DNA of 64,000 bases from Bacteroidota bacterium (GTDB taxonomy: Bacteria > Bacteroidota > Bacteroidia > Cytophagales > Spirosomataceae): NCBI GenBank assembly GCA_020161355.1, contig JAIUOF010000009.1, forward strand, positions 124,001 to 188,000, read 5' to 3'. Under the pieces are notes generated by a model. That model saw nothing but the letters and a program-made list of their open reading frames with translations. It did no database searches and was not told where the DNA came from. The first letter of the stretch is position 1, and each line of letters opens with the position of its first letter. Made by a program: the position numbers and the translations under genes. Of this stretch, positions 42,625-50,341 are shown in pieces.

Positions 42625-43335
42625 TCATTTTTGGGCTAAATAATATTTCCTTTTTTCTTCGGGAAATTTCTCAATTGCGTACCGTAAAGTTGTTCTCGGA
42701 ATATTGGAAATGTGCTTTAAAAGAAATTTTTCAACCAATTCATTTCCACCTTTTTGCCAAATCTCTCGCAAAACCCACCCATTGGCTTTACGCATGAGAT
42801 CATGCTCGTGAAAAAGCAATTTTTCAATCAGATACATAGGAAAATCAAAAGATTTCTCATTTGCAAAATGTAGCATTGCAATAACCGCTATTCTCTCTGA
42901 CCATAAATGCCCGCTTTCGGCCAGTCCGATTAGTATGGATTTATCTTTTTCTTCCAAAAAATATGGCCCAATGATATAATGGGTTGAGCAGTCGACTAAA
43001 TCCCAATTGTTAATGTACGGAATATGATCAAGGTAAAAGTTTACAATTTCTTTTTTGAGGTTTCTGTCTTTTAATTTCTTGTATTTTAAAACCAAAATTG
43101 AAAGTGCGGCAAACCTTACCTCATGTATTTCACTTTTTAGCAATTGACTCACCTCTGACAATTCAAGAGATTTAAAGTTTTCCTTTGCTACAGCATGAGC
43201 CTGTGGGTTAGTTAATCCCCAAAAAATATCTCCCTCCCCATACTGACCTTCGGCTACCTTAAAATACTTTGTTTTTTGGATTGCCTTTTCAGGATTTTTT
43301 AAGGTTTCAAGTTGATTAAATACTTTTTCCCACAT
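42625..43335 (-). CDS. AlkD-like DNA alkylation repair protein
   Basis: 236 residues of HEAT-like helices. Family features are GDIFWGLTNPQAHAVAKENF near residue 37, EVRFAALSILVLKYK, the catalytic aspartate region HIPYINNWDLVDCSTHYIIGPY (conserved W and D), SERIAVIAM, and the C-terminal HDLMRKANGWVLREIWQKG. AlkD-type glycosylases excise bulky or positively charged 3- and 7-alkylpurines without base flipping. The conserved WD pair suggests it is active. It is divergent from an FMN reductase gene across 58 bp. Confidence 0.88.
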   Translation of the reverse strand: MWEKVFNQLETLKNPEKAIQKTKYFKVAEGQYGEGDIFWGLTNPQAHAVAKENFKSLELSEVSQLLKSEIHEVRFAALSILVLKYKKLKDRNLKKEIVNFYLDHIPYINNWDLVDCSTHYIIGPYFLEEKDKSILIGLAESGHLWSERIAVIAMLHFANEKSFDFPMYLIEKLLFHEHDLMRKANGWVLREIWQKGGNELVEKFLLKHISNIPRTTLRYAIEKFPEEKRKYYLAQK

Positions 43336-43393
43336 AATTATCGAATTTTGAAACCAAATATCGTGTTAAATAATTTTAAACCAGAATTTTTGA

Positions 43394-43912
43394 ATGACAG
43401 GTATAATAATTGGCACAAACAGAGAGGGTTCACTTTCAGAAGAAGTGGCACAGTTTTACAAAAAAAAATTAACAGAATTAAATCAGGCAGCCAGTTTGAT
43501 TGATTTAAAAAAACTCCCTAAAGATTTTCAGTTTACCGCACTTTACGGCAAGAAAAATCCGGAATTTGATGAGTTTCAGAAGAAAATTGATCAATGCGAA
43601 AAGCTGATCTTTGTAGTTCCTGAATATAACAATTCTTACCCGGGAATCGTAAAGTCTTTTATTGAAGGATTAAGACATCCTGATACCTTTACCTCTAAAA
43701 AAATTGCCCTGGTGGGTGTATCTACGGGTGTTTTGGGTAATGCCATTGGCTTAAGTCATCTCAACGACATTTTGAGCTATCTCAATGCCAACGTTCTTGG
43801 CTTAAGAGTAAAACTTGGCTCTTTGGATACGCATTTTTCTGATGGGCAGATTACCAGTGAAACCTACAATCTGTTCATTAATCGACAAATTCAGTCATTT
43901 TTGGCTTTTTAA
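43394..43912 (+). CDS. NADPH-dependent FMN reductase family protein
   Basis: 172 residues of flavodoxin-like fold. The FMN phosphate loop is GTNREGSLSEEVAQFY near the N-terminus, followed by the characteristic FVVPEYNNSYPGIVKSFIEGL. The third FMN-binding part is KKIALVGVSTGVLGNAIGL. The family reduces FMN, quinones, azo compounds or chromate, and the physiological substrate is unknown. It is cytosolic. It is followed by a DUF1080 gene with its own -7-like promoter, so co-transcription is not certain. Confidence 0.88.
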   Translation: MTGIIIGTNREGSLSEEVAQFYKKKLTELNQAASLIDLKKLPKDFQFTALYGKKNPEFDEFQKKIDQCEKLIFVVPEYNNSYPGIVKSFIEGLRHPDTFTSKKIALVGVSTGVLGNAIGLSHLNDILSYLNANVLGLRVKLGSLDTHFSDGQITSETYNLFINRQIQSFLAF

Positions 43913-43945
43913 TTCAATTTTTCAAAATCCTCTTGAAGGATTTAT

Positions 43946-43953
43946 TATTTTTG
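43946..43953 (+). promoter_or_regulatory. Putative -7 element of the DUF1080 gene
   Basis: TATTTTTG, 25 bp before ATG 43978, with transcription expected near 43959. This supports the start at 43978 rather than 43933. No good -33 element is seen. Confidence 0.4.
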
Positions 43954-43977
43954 AAAATATTAATCAACCTTTCAAAT

Positions 43978-44760
43978 ATGAAAAAATCAATAAATACTTT
44001 TTTGGTGGCATTTCTTGGTATGAGTGGTGTGGCGATGGCTCAATACCCCAATACCCCTCCAGAAGTTTCGCCAATGCCTATGAAACCCGAAATGACTGAA
44101 ATCTGGGAGCCTCAGGTTAAGGTTGTAACTCCCGGAAAAAGCCTGGGTGATGCACCGTCAGACGCAATAATTCTTTTTGACGGGAAAAACCTCGATCAGT
44201 GGGTTAGCCAAAGGGACATCACAAAACCTGCACCCTGGAAAATTGTTGACAATGACCACATGGAAGTGGTGCCCAACAGCGGCGGTATTCAAACCAAAAT
44301 GAAGTTTGGTGATTGCCAATTGCATATTGAATTCAGTGCTCCTGATGTAGTAGAAAGCCAGGGACAAGGCCGTGGCAACAGTGGTGTGTTCCTTCAAAAC
44401 AGATACGAATTGCAGGTATTAGATTCGTACAACAACCGCACTTATTCCAATGGCCAGGCGGCAAGTATTTATAAGGATGTACCTCCACTCGTAAATGCTA
44501 TGCGTAGCCCGCTGGAGTGGAATACTTATGACATAATATATACTGCTGTAAGATTTAAAGCCGATGGGAGAGTTGATTCTCCTGCCAGAATTACTGTATT
44601 ACACAATGGCATTTTGGTGCAAAATAATACAACCATTGCAGGCTTGACCAATTACATAGGACTACACATGTACCCTGCCGCTCATGGAGATGATGTTATT
44701 TCTCTTCAAGACCATGGAAACAAAACCCAGTTCAGAAATATCTGGATAAGAAAACTGTAA
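43978..44760 (+). CDS. Secreted DUF1080 (3-keto-disaccharide hydrolase-like) protein
   Basis: 260 residues from ATG 43978, which gives a clear signal peptide (MKKSINTFLVAFLGMSGVAMAQ). The DUF1080 concanavalin-like jelly roll is complete: AIILFDGKNLDQWVSQRD, then PAPWKIVDNDHMEVVPNSGGIQTK, CQLHIEFSAP, GRGNSGVFLQNRYELQVLDSYNN, and the ending IGLHMYPAAHGDDVISLQDHGNKTQFRNIWI. Members cleave or bind 3-ketosugars or other glycans in the periplasm. The PPEVSPMP linker after the signal suggests a flexible tether. A hairpin terminator follows. Confidence 0.9.
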   Translation: MKKSINTFLVAFLGMSGVAMAQYPNTPPEVSPMPMKPEMTEIWEPQVKVVTPGKSLGDAPSDAIILFDGKNLDQWVSQRDITKPAPWKIVDNDHMEVVPNSGGIQTKMKFGDCQLHIEFSAPDVVESQGQGRGNSGVFLQNRYELQVLDSYNNRTYSNGQAASIYKDVPPLVNAMRSPLEWNTYDIIYTAVRFKADGRVDSPARITVLHNGILVQNNTTIAGLTNYIGLHMYPAAHGDDVISLQDHGNKTQFRNIWIRKL

Positions 44761-44783
44761 AAAGACTTAAATATGATAATTTT

Positions 44784-44808
44784 GAGGGGGCATTTAGTCC
44801 CCTTTTTT
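44784..44808 (+). terminator. DUF1080 gene terminator
   Basis: GGGG (44787-44790) and CCCC (44799-44802) with flanking A-T and G-T pairs, loop CATTTAGT, then TTTTTT. It ends directly before ATG 44809 of prmC, which excludes the upstream in-frame start at 44773. Confidence 0.75.
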
Positions 44809-45648
44809 ATGAATAAATATAATCTCAGAGAATATTTTAACCTTCTTCTAACAAAAATTACTGCTTATGATTCGGCAGAAGCCAGAGAGATTTTGTATTT
44901 AGTTTTTGAAAAAAAATTGGGGATTAAGAAGGCTGATTTTTTAACGATTGAAAACTTCCAATCGGATGAAAATTTGGAAAAAATCATTTCCAGGATCAAC
45001 AATTGTGAGCCTGTTCAATACATTTTAGAAGAAGTATGGTTTTGTAATCAAAGTTTTTTTGTAAACCCAAATGTATTAATCCCAAGGCCAGAAACTGAAG
45101 AACTAGTGGAATTAATCGTTAAGGAGAATCCGGAAACATTGCTTGACCTGGGGACAGGTAGTGGTTGTATTCCTGTTTCAGTTAACCTTAAACTTACGCA
45201 TTCAAACGTCTTCGCAGTTGATATTTCAGAGGAAGCCTTATTGGTAGCGGCCAAAAATAATAAGAATTTAGGAGCAAATGTATCTTTTGCAAGAGCTAAT
45301 ATTTTAGATTTTAAGAATCCTTTTAATTGTGAAAAGTTTGACCTTATAGTAAGCAACCCACCCTATGTAAAAGAAAATGAAAAATTAGCAATGCGGGAAA
45401 ACGTCCTTAAATATGAGCCACATTTAGCACTTTTTGTGAGTAATGAAAATCCTTTGATATTTTATCAAAAAATCGTAGAAATAGGATTAAATCATTTAAA
45501 TACCGGAGGTAAAATTATAGTTGAAATTAATGCTAATTTGGGAAATGAGACCAAAGTCCTTTTTGTAGAAGCCGGTTACAAAAATGTAGAAATCATAAAA
45601 GACTTTTTCGGCCGAAACCGTTTTGTTTTAGCAGAATTCTTGGGTTGA
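44809..45648 (+). CDS. prmC: Release factor glutamine methyltransferase
   Basis: 279 residues from ATG 44809. The N-terminal helical domain precedes the HemK-type signature PVQYILEEVWFCNQSFFVNPNVLIPRPETEELVE. The SAM site is LLDLGTGSGCIPVSV and the substrate glutamine-binding motif is VSNPPYVKE (NPPY). PrmC methylates the GGQ glutamine of RF1 and RF2 in the cytosol. The ATG directly follows the T-run of the upstream terminator, so the leader must be very short or transcription must read through the terminator. Confidence 0.93.
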   Translation: MNKYNLREYFNLLLTKITAYDSAEAREILYLVFEKKLGIKKADFLTIENFQSDENLEKIISRINNCEPVQYILEEVWFCNQSFFVNPNVLIPRPETEELVELIVKENPETLLDLGTGSGCIPVSVNLKLTHSNVFAVDISEEALLVAAKNNKNLGANVSFARANILDFKNPFNCEKFDLIVSNPPYVKENEKLAMRENVLKYEPHLALFVSNENPLIFYQKIVEIGLNHLNTGGKIIVEINANLGNETKVLFVEAGYKNVEIIKDFFGRNRFVLAEFLG

Positions 45649-45693
45649 TTTAAATTTATTCCGTAATTTACTATTTGAAATTGAAAATTATCA

Positions 45694-46665
45694 GTGGAAA
45701 AGTCTGAAGCTATATATAAGAAAATTGAGGCAATTTTTGAAGAAATGGGAAAAGTATTGGTTGGCCAGGAGTTTTTGGTCAATCGATTGCTCATAGGGTT
45801 GTTTACGGAAGGGCATATACTGTTGGAAGGGGTTCCCGGTTTGGCCAAAACCAAAACTATAAATACCCTTTCAAAGGTTTTACACCTTGATTTTCAAAGA
45901 GTACAGTTTACCCCTGATTTATTACCTTCTGATTTGATCGGGACTATGATATTTAATCAAAAGTCAGGAAATTTTGAGGTAAAAAAAGGTCCCATTTTTT
46001 CAAATTTGATATTAGCTGACGAAGTTAACCGTGCCCCGGCTAAAGTACAATCTGCCTTACTGGAAGCTATGGCAGAAAAACAAGTTACCTTAGGCGATGT
46101 ATCGTACTCACTTGACCGGCCTTTTTTAGTACTTGCTACTCAAAACCCGGTAGAACAGGAAGGCACCTATCCGCTTCCTGAAGCACAGGTCGACAGATTT
46201 ATGATGAAGGTTTTTGTAAGTTACCTTGACAAAAAATCGGAGCTCAACATGCTTCGAAAAATTGCAAACCAGAATGAAGACCCTAAAGTAAATCAAGTGA
46301 TTACCCGTTCCGATATTGAAGACATAAAAGAAATGATTTCTAAGGTATCAATTTCAGATATGCTGGAGAGGTATATTGTAGAACTGGTTTTTGCAACCAG
46401 AAATCCCGAAGAATATGGACTAAAAGAGGAAGCTAAATATATACAATTCGGAGTGTCCCCCAGAGCCGGCATAGCACTTCACAAAGCCGCGAAAGTACTC
46501 GCATTTTTTGATAAAAGAGACTACGTTTTGCCAGAAGATATCAAAGCATTGGTTTCTGACGTTTTTAATCACCGCATAATTCTCAACTATGAAGCCGAAG
46601 CCGATGGCGTTAATACCAGAGAAATAATCACTAATATGCTCAAAAAAGTAGCAATTGGTGGGTAA
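45694..46665 (+). CDS. MoxR-family AAA+ ATPase
   Basis: 323 residues starting at GTG 45694. AAA_3 landmarks are VLVGQEFLVNRLLIGLFTEGHILLEGVPGLAKTKT (Walker A GVPGLAKT), DLLPSDLIGTMIFNQ, ILADEVNRAPAKVQSALLEAMAEKQVTLG (Walker B plus sensor), and FLVLATQNPVEQEGTYPLPEAQVDRF. MoxR ATPases usually act with a VWA-domain and DUF58 partner as chaperones for metalloprotein or envelope assembly. No DUF58 or VWA gene is adjacent, so the partners must be elsewhere. It is 45 bp downstream of prmC. Confidence 0.9.
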   Translation: MEKSEAIYKKIEAIFEEMGKVLVGQEFLVNRLLIGLFTEGHILLEGVPGLAKTKTINTLSKVLHLDFQRVQFTPDLLPSDLIGTMIFNQKSGNFEVKKGPIFSNLILADEVNRAPAKVQSALLEAMAEKQVTLGDVSYSLDRPFLVLATQNPVEQEGTYPLPEAQVDRFMMKVFVSYLDKKSELNMLRKIANQNEDPKVNQVITRSDIEDIKEMISKVSISDMLERYIVELVFATRNPEEYGLKEEAKYIQFGVSPRAGIALHKAAKVLAFFDKRDYVLPEDIKALVSDVFNHRIILNYEAEADGVNTREIITNMLKKVAIGG

Positions 46666-46688
46666 AATTTAAAAAAATGGATTGATTC

Positions 46689-46719
46689 TTTTTAGTGTCT
46701 AAAAATATGACTAATTTTG
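46689..46719 (+). promoter_or_regulatory. Putative promoter of the HTH-Fic gene
   Basis: TTTT at 46689-46692, 19-nt spacer, then TAATTTTG at 46712-46719, matching the Bacteroidota -33/-7 layout with one mismatch in the -33. Transcription would begin near 46725, giving a leader of about 16 nt before ATG 46741. Confidence 0.5.
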
Positions 46720-46740
46720 TCATGAATATTATCGTCAAAA

Positions 46741-47814
46741 ATGAAAAATCTGGGTGTATTTATTGGGGATTGGAGAAGCAGGAATAATATTACAATGCAG
46801 GAGCTATCGGCATTGACAGGAATCGATCAGGCTCTCATTTCGAAATATGAGTCCGGAAAAAGACTACCCTCTGAAAAGAATCTGCTTGATTTGGCAGCCG
46901 GAATGAATGTTTCGCTAATCGAATTAAGAAAAGCCTTTCTTTCAGATAGAATAGTAGAGTTGCTAAAATATGAAGAAAACGCACTTGAAATCCTGGCTTT
47001 GGCCGAGCCCCGAATTCAGTATTTAACAAGTAAACAAGTTTTACAATTTCAGGGAGTTTCAGATAATATTCAACAAAAACTTGCTGAATTAGATACTCAG
47101 AAAAATAAATGGAATTCGCAAAAGCCCCTGTCTCAGATGCAACTTCAGAAAATGAATGAGTATTTTGATGTGAATTATACCTTTGACAGCAACCGCATCG
47201 AAGGAAATACGCTCACGCTACAGGAAACTCATTTAGTGGTAAATGAAGGCATTACAATTGGAGGAAAAAGTATGAGGGAGCATCTGGAAGCGATAAATCA
47301 TTATGAAGCGGTGACTTTTATAAAAGATATGGTTACAGGAAATGAGGATATTACAAAACGAAGCCTTTTGGATATTCACCGATTGGTTTTGAAATCAATT
47401 GATAGTCAGTCTGCTGGAACATACCGAAAAGTGGGGGTAAGAATCTCGGGGAGTAAACATATTCCGCCTGATGCTCTACAGCTCGAAGAACTAATGGACG
47501 ATTTTTTTCTTTTTTATCAAAAAAATAAATTGAGGATGCATCCTGTAATTTTGGCAGCAGAGATGCATGAAAGGCTTGTAAGTATTCACCCATTTATTGA
47601 TGGAAATGGAAGAACCGCAAGGCTATTAATGAATTTTATTTTGTTAAAAAATGGATTTACAATTGCAATCTTAAAAGGTGATTTGGATTCAAGATTGACT
47701 TATTACCGTACATTAGAAGAAGTACAAGTCAACAATAATCCAGAGCCATTCTATGAGTTGATAATTTCAAAGGTTGAAGAATCTCTAATAGAACATTTAA
47801 GCATGGTAAAATAG
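46741..47814 (+). CDS. Fic-family protein with N-terminal XRE helix-turn-helix
   Basis: 357 residues. Residues about 8-62 form an XRE HTH (TMQELSALTGIDQALISKYESGKRLPSEKNL). The Fic domain follows with the catalytic motif HPFIDGNGRTAR (283-294, catalytic His H283). An inhibitory-helix motif of the S-x-x-x-E-G type (SNRIEG, S150 and E154) lies before the core, as in class II self-inhibited Fic proteins. The enzyme would transfer AMP to a protein target when the glutamate is displaced. The fused HTH suggests DNA binding or self-regulation, like a one-chain toxin-antitoxin unit. The stop codon TAG lies in the first bases of the terminator stem. Confidence 0.9.
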   Translation: MKNLGVFIGDWRSRNNITMQELSALTGIDQALISKYESGKRLPSEKNLLDLAAGMNVSLIELRKAFLSDRIVELLKYEENALEILALAEPRIQYLTSKQVLQFQGVSDNIQQKLAELDTQKNKWNSQKPLSQMQLQKMNEYFDVNYTFDSNRIEGNTLTLQETHLVVNEGITIGGKSMREHLEAINHYEAVTFIKDMVTGNEDITKRSLLDIHRLVLKSIDSQSAGTYRKVGVRISGSKHIPPDALQLEELMDDFFLFYQKNKLRMHPVILAAEMHERLVSIHPFIDGNGRTARLLMNFILLKNGFTIAILKGDLDSRLTYYRTLEEVQVNNNPEPFYELIISKVEESLIEHLSMVK

Positions 47815-47842
47815 GAGTTTCAGAAAACCGAAACTCCTATTT
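47812..47842. terminator. Bidirectional terminator between HTH-Fic gene and hemB
   Basis: TAGGAGTTTC (47812-47821) pairs with GAAACTCCTA (47830-47839) over an 8-nt loop and is followed by a T-run. The Fic stop codon forms part of the stem and the hemB stop is 4 bp after the right arm. Confidence 0.88.
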
Positions 47843-48820
47843 TTACTTCTGTAATAATAAAGCAACTTCTTTGGCAAAATAACTTAAAATTATATCAGCC
47901 CCGGCTCTTTTCATACTTATTAACATCTCAAGCATAGCTTTTTCACCATCAATCCAACCGTTCTGAGAAGCTGCTTTTATCATAGCATATTCACCCGAAA
48001 CATTGTAGGCTGAAATCGGAATATTAAAATTGTCCTTTAGACTTTTAATTACATCCAAATAACTAAAAGCAGGCTTCACCATTAAAATATCAGCTCCCTC
48101 AGCATAATCTAATTCAGCCTCCAACAAAGCTTCTTTTACATTAGCGGGATTCATTTGATATGTTTTCTTGTCTCCAAATTTTGGAGCAGAATCCAAAGCA
48201 TCTCTGAATGGACCATAAAAAGCACTGGCATATTTTGCTGTATATGACATTATGCTAATGTCAGTGAAGCCTTCGGCATCTAATCCTTTTCTGATGGCTC
48301 CTACCCTTCCGTCCATCATGTCGGATGGCCCAATGATATCAGCACCTGCTTTTGCCTGAGCCACGGCCATTTTTACCAAAATATCTACGGTAATATCATT
48401 TAATATTTTGCCATTCTCAACAACCCCATCGTGGCCATCTGAACTGTAGGGGTCAAGGGCAACATCGGTCATGATAGCGAGCTGGGGAAATTTTTCTTTT
48501 ATAGCGGACAAACATCTCAAATAAAGCGTCTCAGGCAACAAACTCTCTGAGCCATATTTGTCTTTTTTGCTTTCGGGATAATTTGGAAACAGACAAATAG
48601 ATTTAATTCCTAAATCGACCACCTCTTTCAATTCTTCTAAAAGTGTATCAAGACTAAACCTGTAAATACCAGGCATTGATTTTATCTCTATTTTTATTCC
48701 AGAACTTTCCTGAACAAACATTGGGAAGATAAAATCATTTACTGAAAGATGATTTTCGGCAACCATATCTCTAATAGAAGCTGAAACTCTGGTTCTTCTT
48801 GGTCTTCTTAATAATTCCAT
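47843..48820 (-). CDS. hemB: Delta-aminolevulinic acid dehydratase (porphobilinogen synthase)
   Basis: 325 residues. The two Schiff-base lysines are K196 (MSYTAKYASAFYGPFRDA) and K249 (GADILMVKPAFSYLD). The metal segment reads DVALDPYSSDGHDG, with aspartates where Zn-dependent forms have cysteines, so the enzyme probably uses magnesium rather than catalytic zinc. It condenses two 5-aminolevulinate molecules to porphobilinogen in heme synthesis. No other hem gene is adjacent. It lies downstream of atpG, separated by a weak hairpin. Confidence 0.95.
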   Translation of the reverse strand: MELLRRPRRTRVSASIRDMVAENHLSVNDFIFPMFVQESSGIKIEIKSMPGIYRFSLDTLLEELKEVVDLGIKSICLFPNYPESKKDKYGSESLLPETLYLRCLSAIKEKFPQLAIMTDVALDPYSSDGHDGVVENGKILNDITVDILVKMAVAQAKAGADIIGPSDMMDGRVGAIRKGLDAEGFTDISIMSYTAKYASAFYGPFRDALDSAPKFGDKKTYQMNPANVKEALLEAELDYAEGADILMVKPAFSYLDVIKSLKDNFNIPISAYNVSGEYAMIKAASQNGWIDGEKAMLEMLISMKRAGADIILSYFAKEVALLLQK

Positions 48821-48837
48821 AATATTAAAAACGAATA

Positions 48838-48870
48838 AAGGTGTGCCAACTTACGTTTAACACACCTTTT
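48838..48870 (-). terminator. Hairpin after atpG
   Basis: AAGGTGTG (48838-48845) pairs with CACACCTT (48861-48868). The T-run is on the plus strand, and only a short one (TATT...TTTTT) follows on the minus strand, so it may be a weak terminator of the atp unit. Confidence 0.5.
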
Positions 48871-48890
48871 TTTGATATAAATCAAATTTT

Positions 48891-49763
48891 TTATGCACTT
48901 TTCAATGCCTCAGCACCACCAACAATCTCAAGGATTTCTTTGGTAATAGCGGCTTGACGAGAGCGGTTGTATTCGATCTTGAGTGCTTTCAAAAGCTCAC
49001 CACCATTTTCGGTGGCTTTATCCATGGCAGTCATACGGGCTCCATGTTCTGCGGCATTGGAGTCTAAAACTGCCTTAAACAATTGCATCTTGATTGACTT
49101 TGGAATCAACTCCAGAAGAATTTCTTCTTCAGATGGTTCGAAAATGTAATCAACATTTGAGCTCTTATTATCTTTTTCTCCATCATTTACCAAAGGAAGC
49201 AGTTTCTCAGTACGGATGATTTGTGTTGCGACGTTTTTAAATTCATTGAAAACTAAAACAACTTCGTCATACTTAGCCGAAGCAAAATCAGCCATTACTT
49301 CTTCAGCGATTACTTTTGCTGCATCAAATGTAAGGTGATGAAAAATATCTGTATGTTTTTCATTTACGTTGGCCCCTCTTCTAACAAAAGCTTCTCCGCC
49401 TTTTTTACCTAAAGGCAAAACAGTTAGATTTTTATCAGCATAATTATCGTTGATGTAGGCAATAGATGCTTTTATTACATTGGAATTAAAGGCACCACAA
49501 AGACCGCGATCAGAAGTAACCAAAATGAGGAGCACATTTTTAACTTCTCTTACCTGAGTATAGGGGCTATTGGCTCCTACCTCAGTACCTTCTGACACCT
49601 GAGCAATAAGCTCATTGAGTTTTTTGGCATAGGGACGCATCTGGATGATACGATCCTGAGCCTTTCTCAATTTAGCAGCAGCAACCATTTTCATAGCTTT
49701 TGTGATCTGCATTGTTGAGTTTACAGAAGTTATTCTATTTCTTACTTCTTTTAATGAAGCCAT
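48891..49763 (-). CDS. atpG: F1F0 ATP synthase subunit gamma
   Basis: 290 residues. N-terminal ASLKEVRNRITSVNSTMQITKAMKMVAAAKLRKAQ and C-terminal MDKATENGGELLKALKIEYNRSRQAAITKEILEIVGGAEAL are the conserved coiled-coil ends that form the rotor shaft. VTSDRGLCGAFNSNVIKA is also typical. The protein couples proton flow through F0 to the alpha/beta catalytic head. It follows atpA on the same strand, but two small genes (DUF4160 and DUF2442) lie between them. The other ATP synthase genes are not in this window. Confidence 0.95.
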   Translation of the reverse strand: MASLKEVRNRITSVNSTMQITKAMKMVAAAKLRKAQDRIIQMRPYAKKLNELIAQVSEGTEVGANSPYTQVREVKNVLLILVTSDRGLCGAFNSNVIKASIAYINDNYADKNLTVLPLGKKGGEAFVRRGANVNEKHTDIFHHLTFDAAKVIAEEVMADFASAKYDEVVLVFNEFKNVATQIIRTEKLLPLVNDGEKDNKSSNVDYIFEPSEEEILLELIPKSIKMQLFKAVLDSNAAEHGARMTAMDKATENGGELLKALKIEYNRSRQAAITKEILEIVGGAEALKSA

Positions 49764-49787
49764 TTCAATTTACGAATATATAAAATT

Positions 49788-50042
49788 TCAATATGTTATT
49801 TTTCCTCTATAAAGTTGGGATAACGGAAAAATCAAATCCCAATTTTCGCCCCATACCACATTTCCCATTTCAATTTTAAAATCTTTGAATTTGGGAATGT
49901 CCAAATATTTGGAATACTGAGGATGAGGTTTTTTTATCAAAAAATTACCAAAATCAACCACTTTAACGGTTTTGTCACTAAAAACTAATTTTAGTTTATA
50001 ACCATCTAAATATTCGGCATTAACAACTTCCAGATTATTCAT
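49788..50042 (-). CDS. DUF2442 protein (second gene of the inserted pair)
   Basis: 84 residues. The DUF2442 pattern is visible: VVNAEYLDGYKLKLVFSDKTVKVVDFGNFL, then KYLDIPKFKDFKIEMGNVVWGENWDLIFPLSQLY. The family is commonly found next to DUF4160 proteins, and the pair is regarded as a putative toxin-antitoxin module. The activity of neither member is established. Its start overlaps the DUF4160 stop by 4 bp and its stop is 24 bp before the atpG start. Confidence 0.85.
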   Translation of the reverse strand: MNNLEVVNAEYLDGYKLKLVFSDKTVKVVDFGNFLIKKPHPQYSKYLDIPKFKDFKIEMGNVVWGENWDLIFPLSQLYRGKITY

Positions 50043-50341
50043 AATCTTTTGGAAATGATTTCAGTTTTAATTTCTTTTTTATAGACAAAAAAATCAATCC
50101 ATTTTTTAACTATTTCATCAGCATATTTCTCAACAAAAATTCCGGCATTTTTTAAATCTATTTTATCCAAATGCTCTTTGCCTCTAACTTTTCTAATCTT
50201 TATTGATTCTATCTTTGACTGTGAAATTAATATTTCAAACACTGACTCTTTACCTCCTTTTGCCGCATGAACATGAACTGGCTCGTGTTCATTTGAATAA
50301 AAGAAAAATGCAATATTCAGATATTCAAATATTTTTGGCAT
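50039..50341 (-). CDS. DUF4160 protein (first gene of the inserted pair)
   Basis: 100 residues. The DUF4160 hallmark is IAFFFYSNEHEPVHVHAAKGGKESVFEI, with the conserved HEPxHVH motif that could bind metal. The C-terminal helix (KEHLDKIDLKNAGIFVEKYADEIVKKWIDFF) is also typical. On the coding strand the atpA stop and this start share one base (TAATG), so its translation is coupled to that of atpA. It is followed by the DUF2442 gene with a 4-bp overlap. Presence inside the ATP synthase unit is unusual. Confidence 0.85.
   Translation of the reverse strand: MPKIFEYLNIAFFFYSNEHEPVHVHAAKGGKESVFEILISQSKIESIKIRKVRGKEHLDKIDLKNAGIFVEKYADEIVKKWIDFFVYKKEIKTEIISKRL

Noticed and set aside
44773..44808. Earlier prmC start at 44773
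   Set aside because: It precedes the hairpin and T-run that terminate the DUF1080 gene; ATG 44809 directly follows and fits the family.
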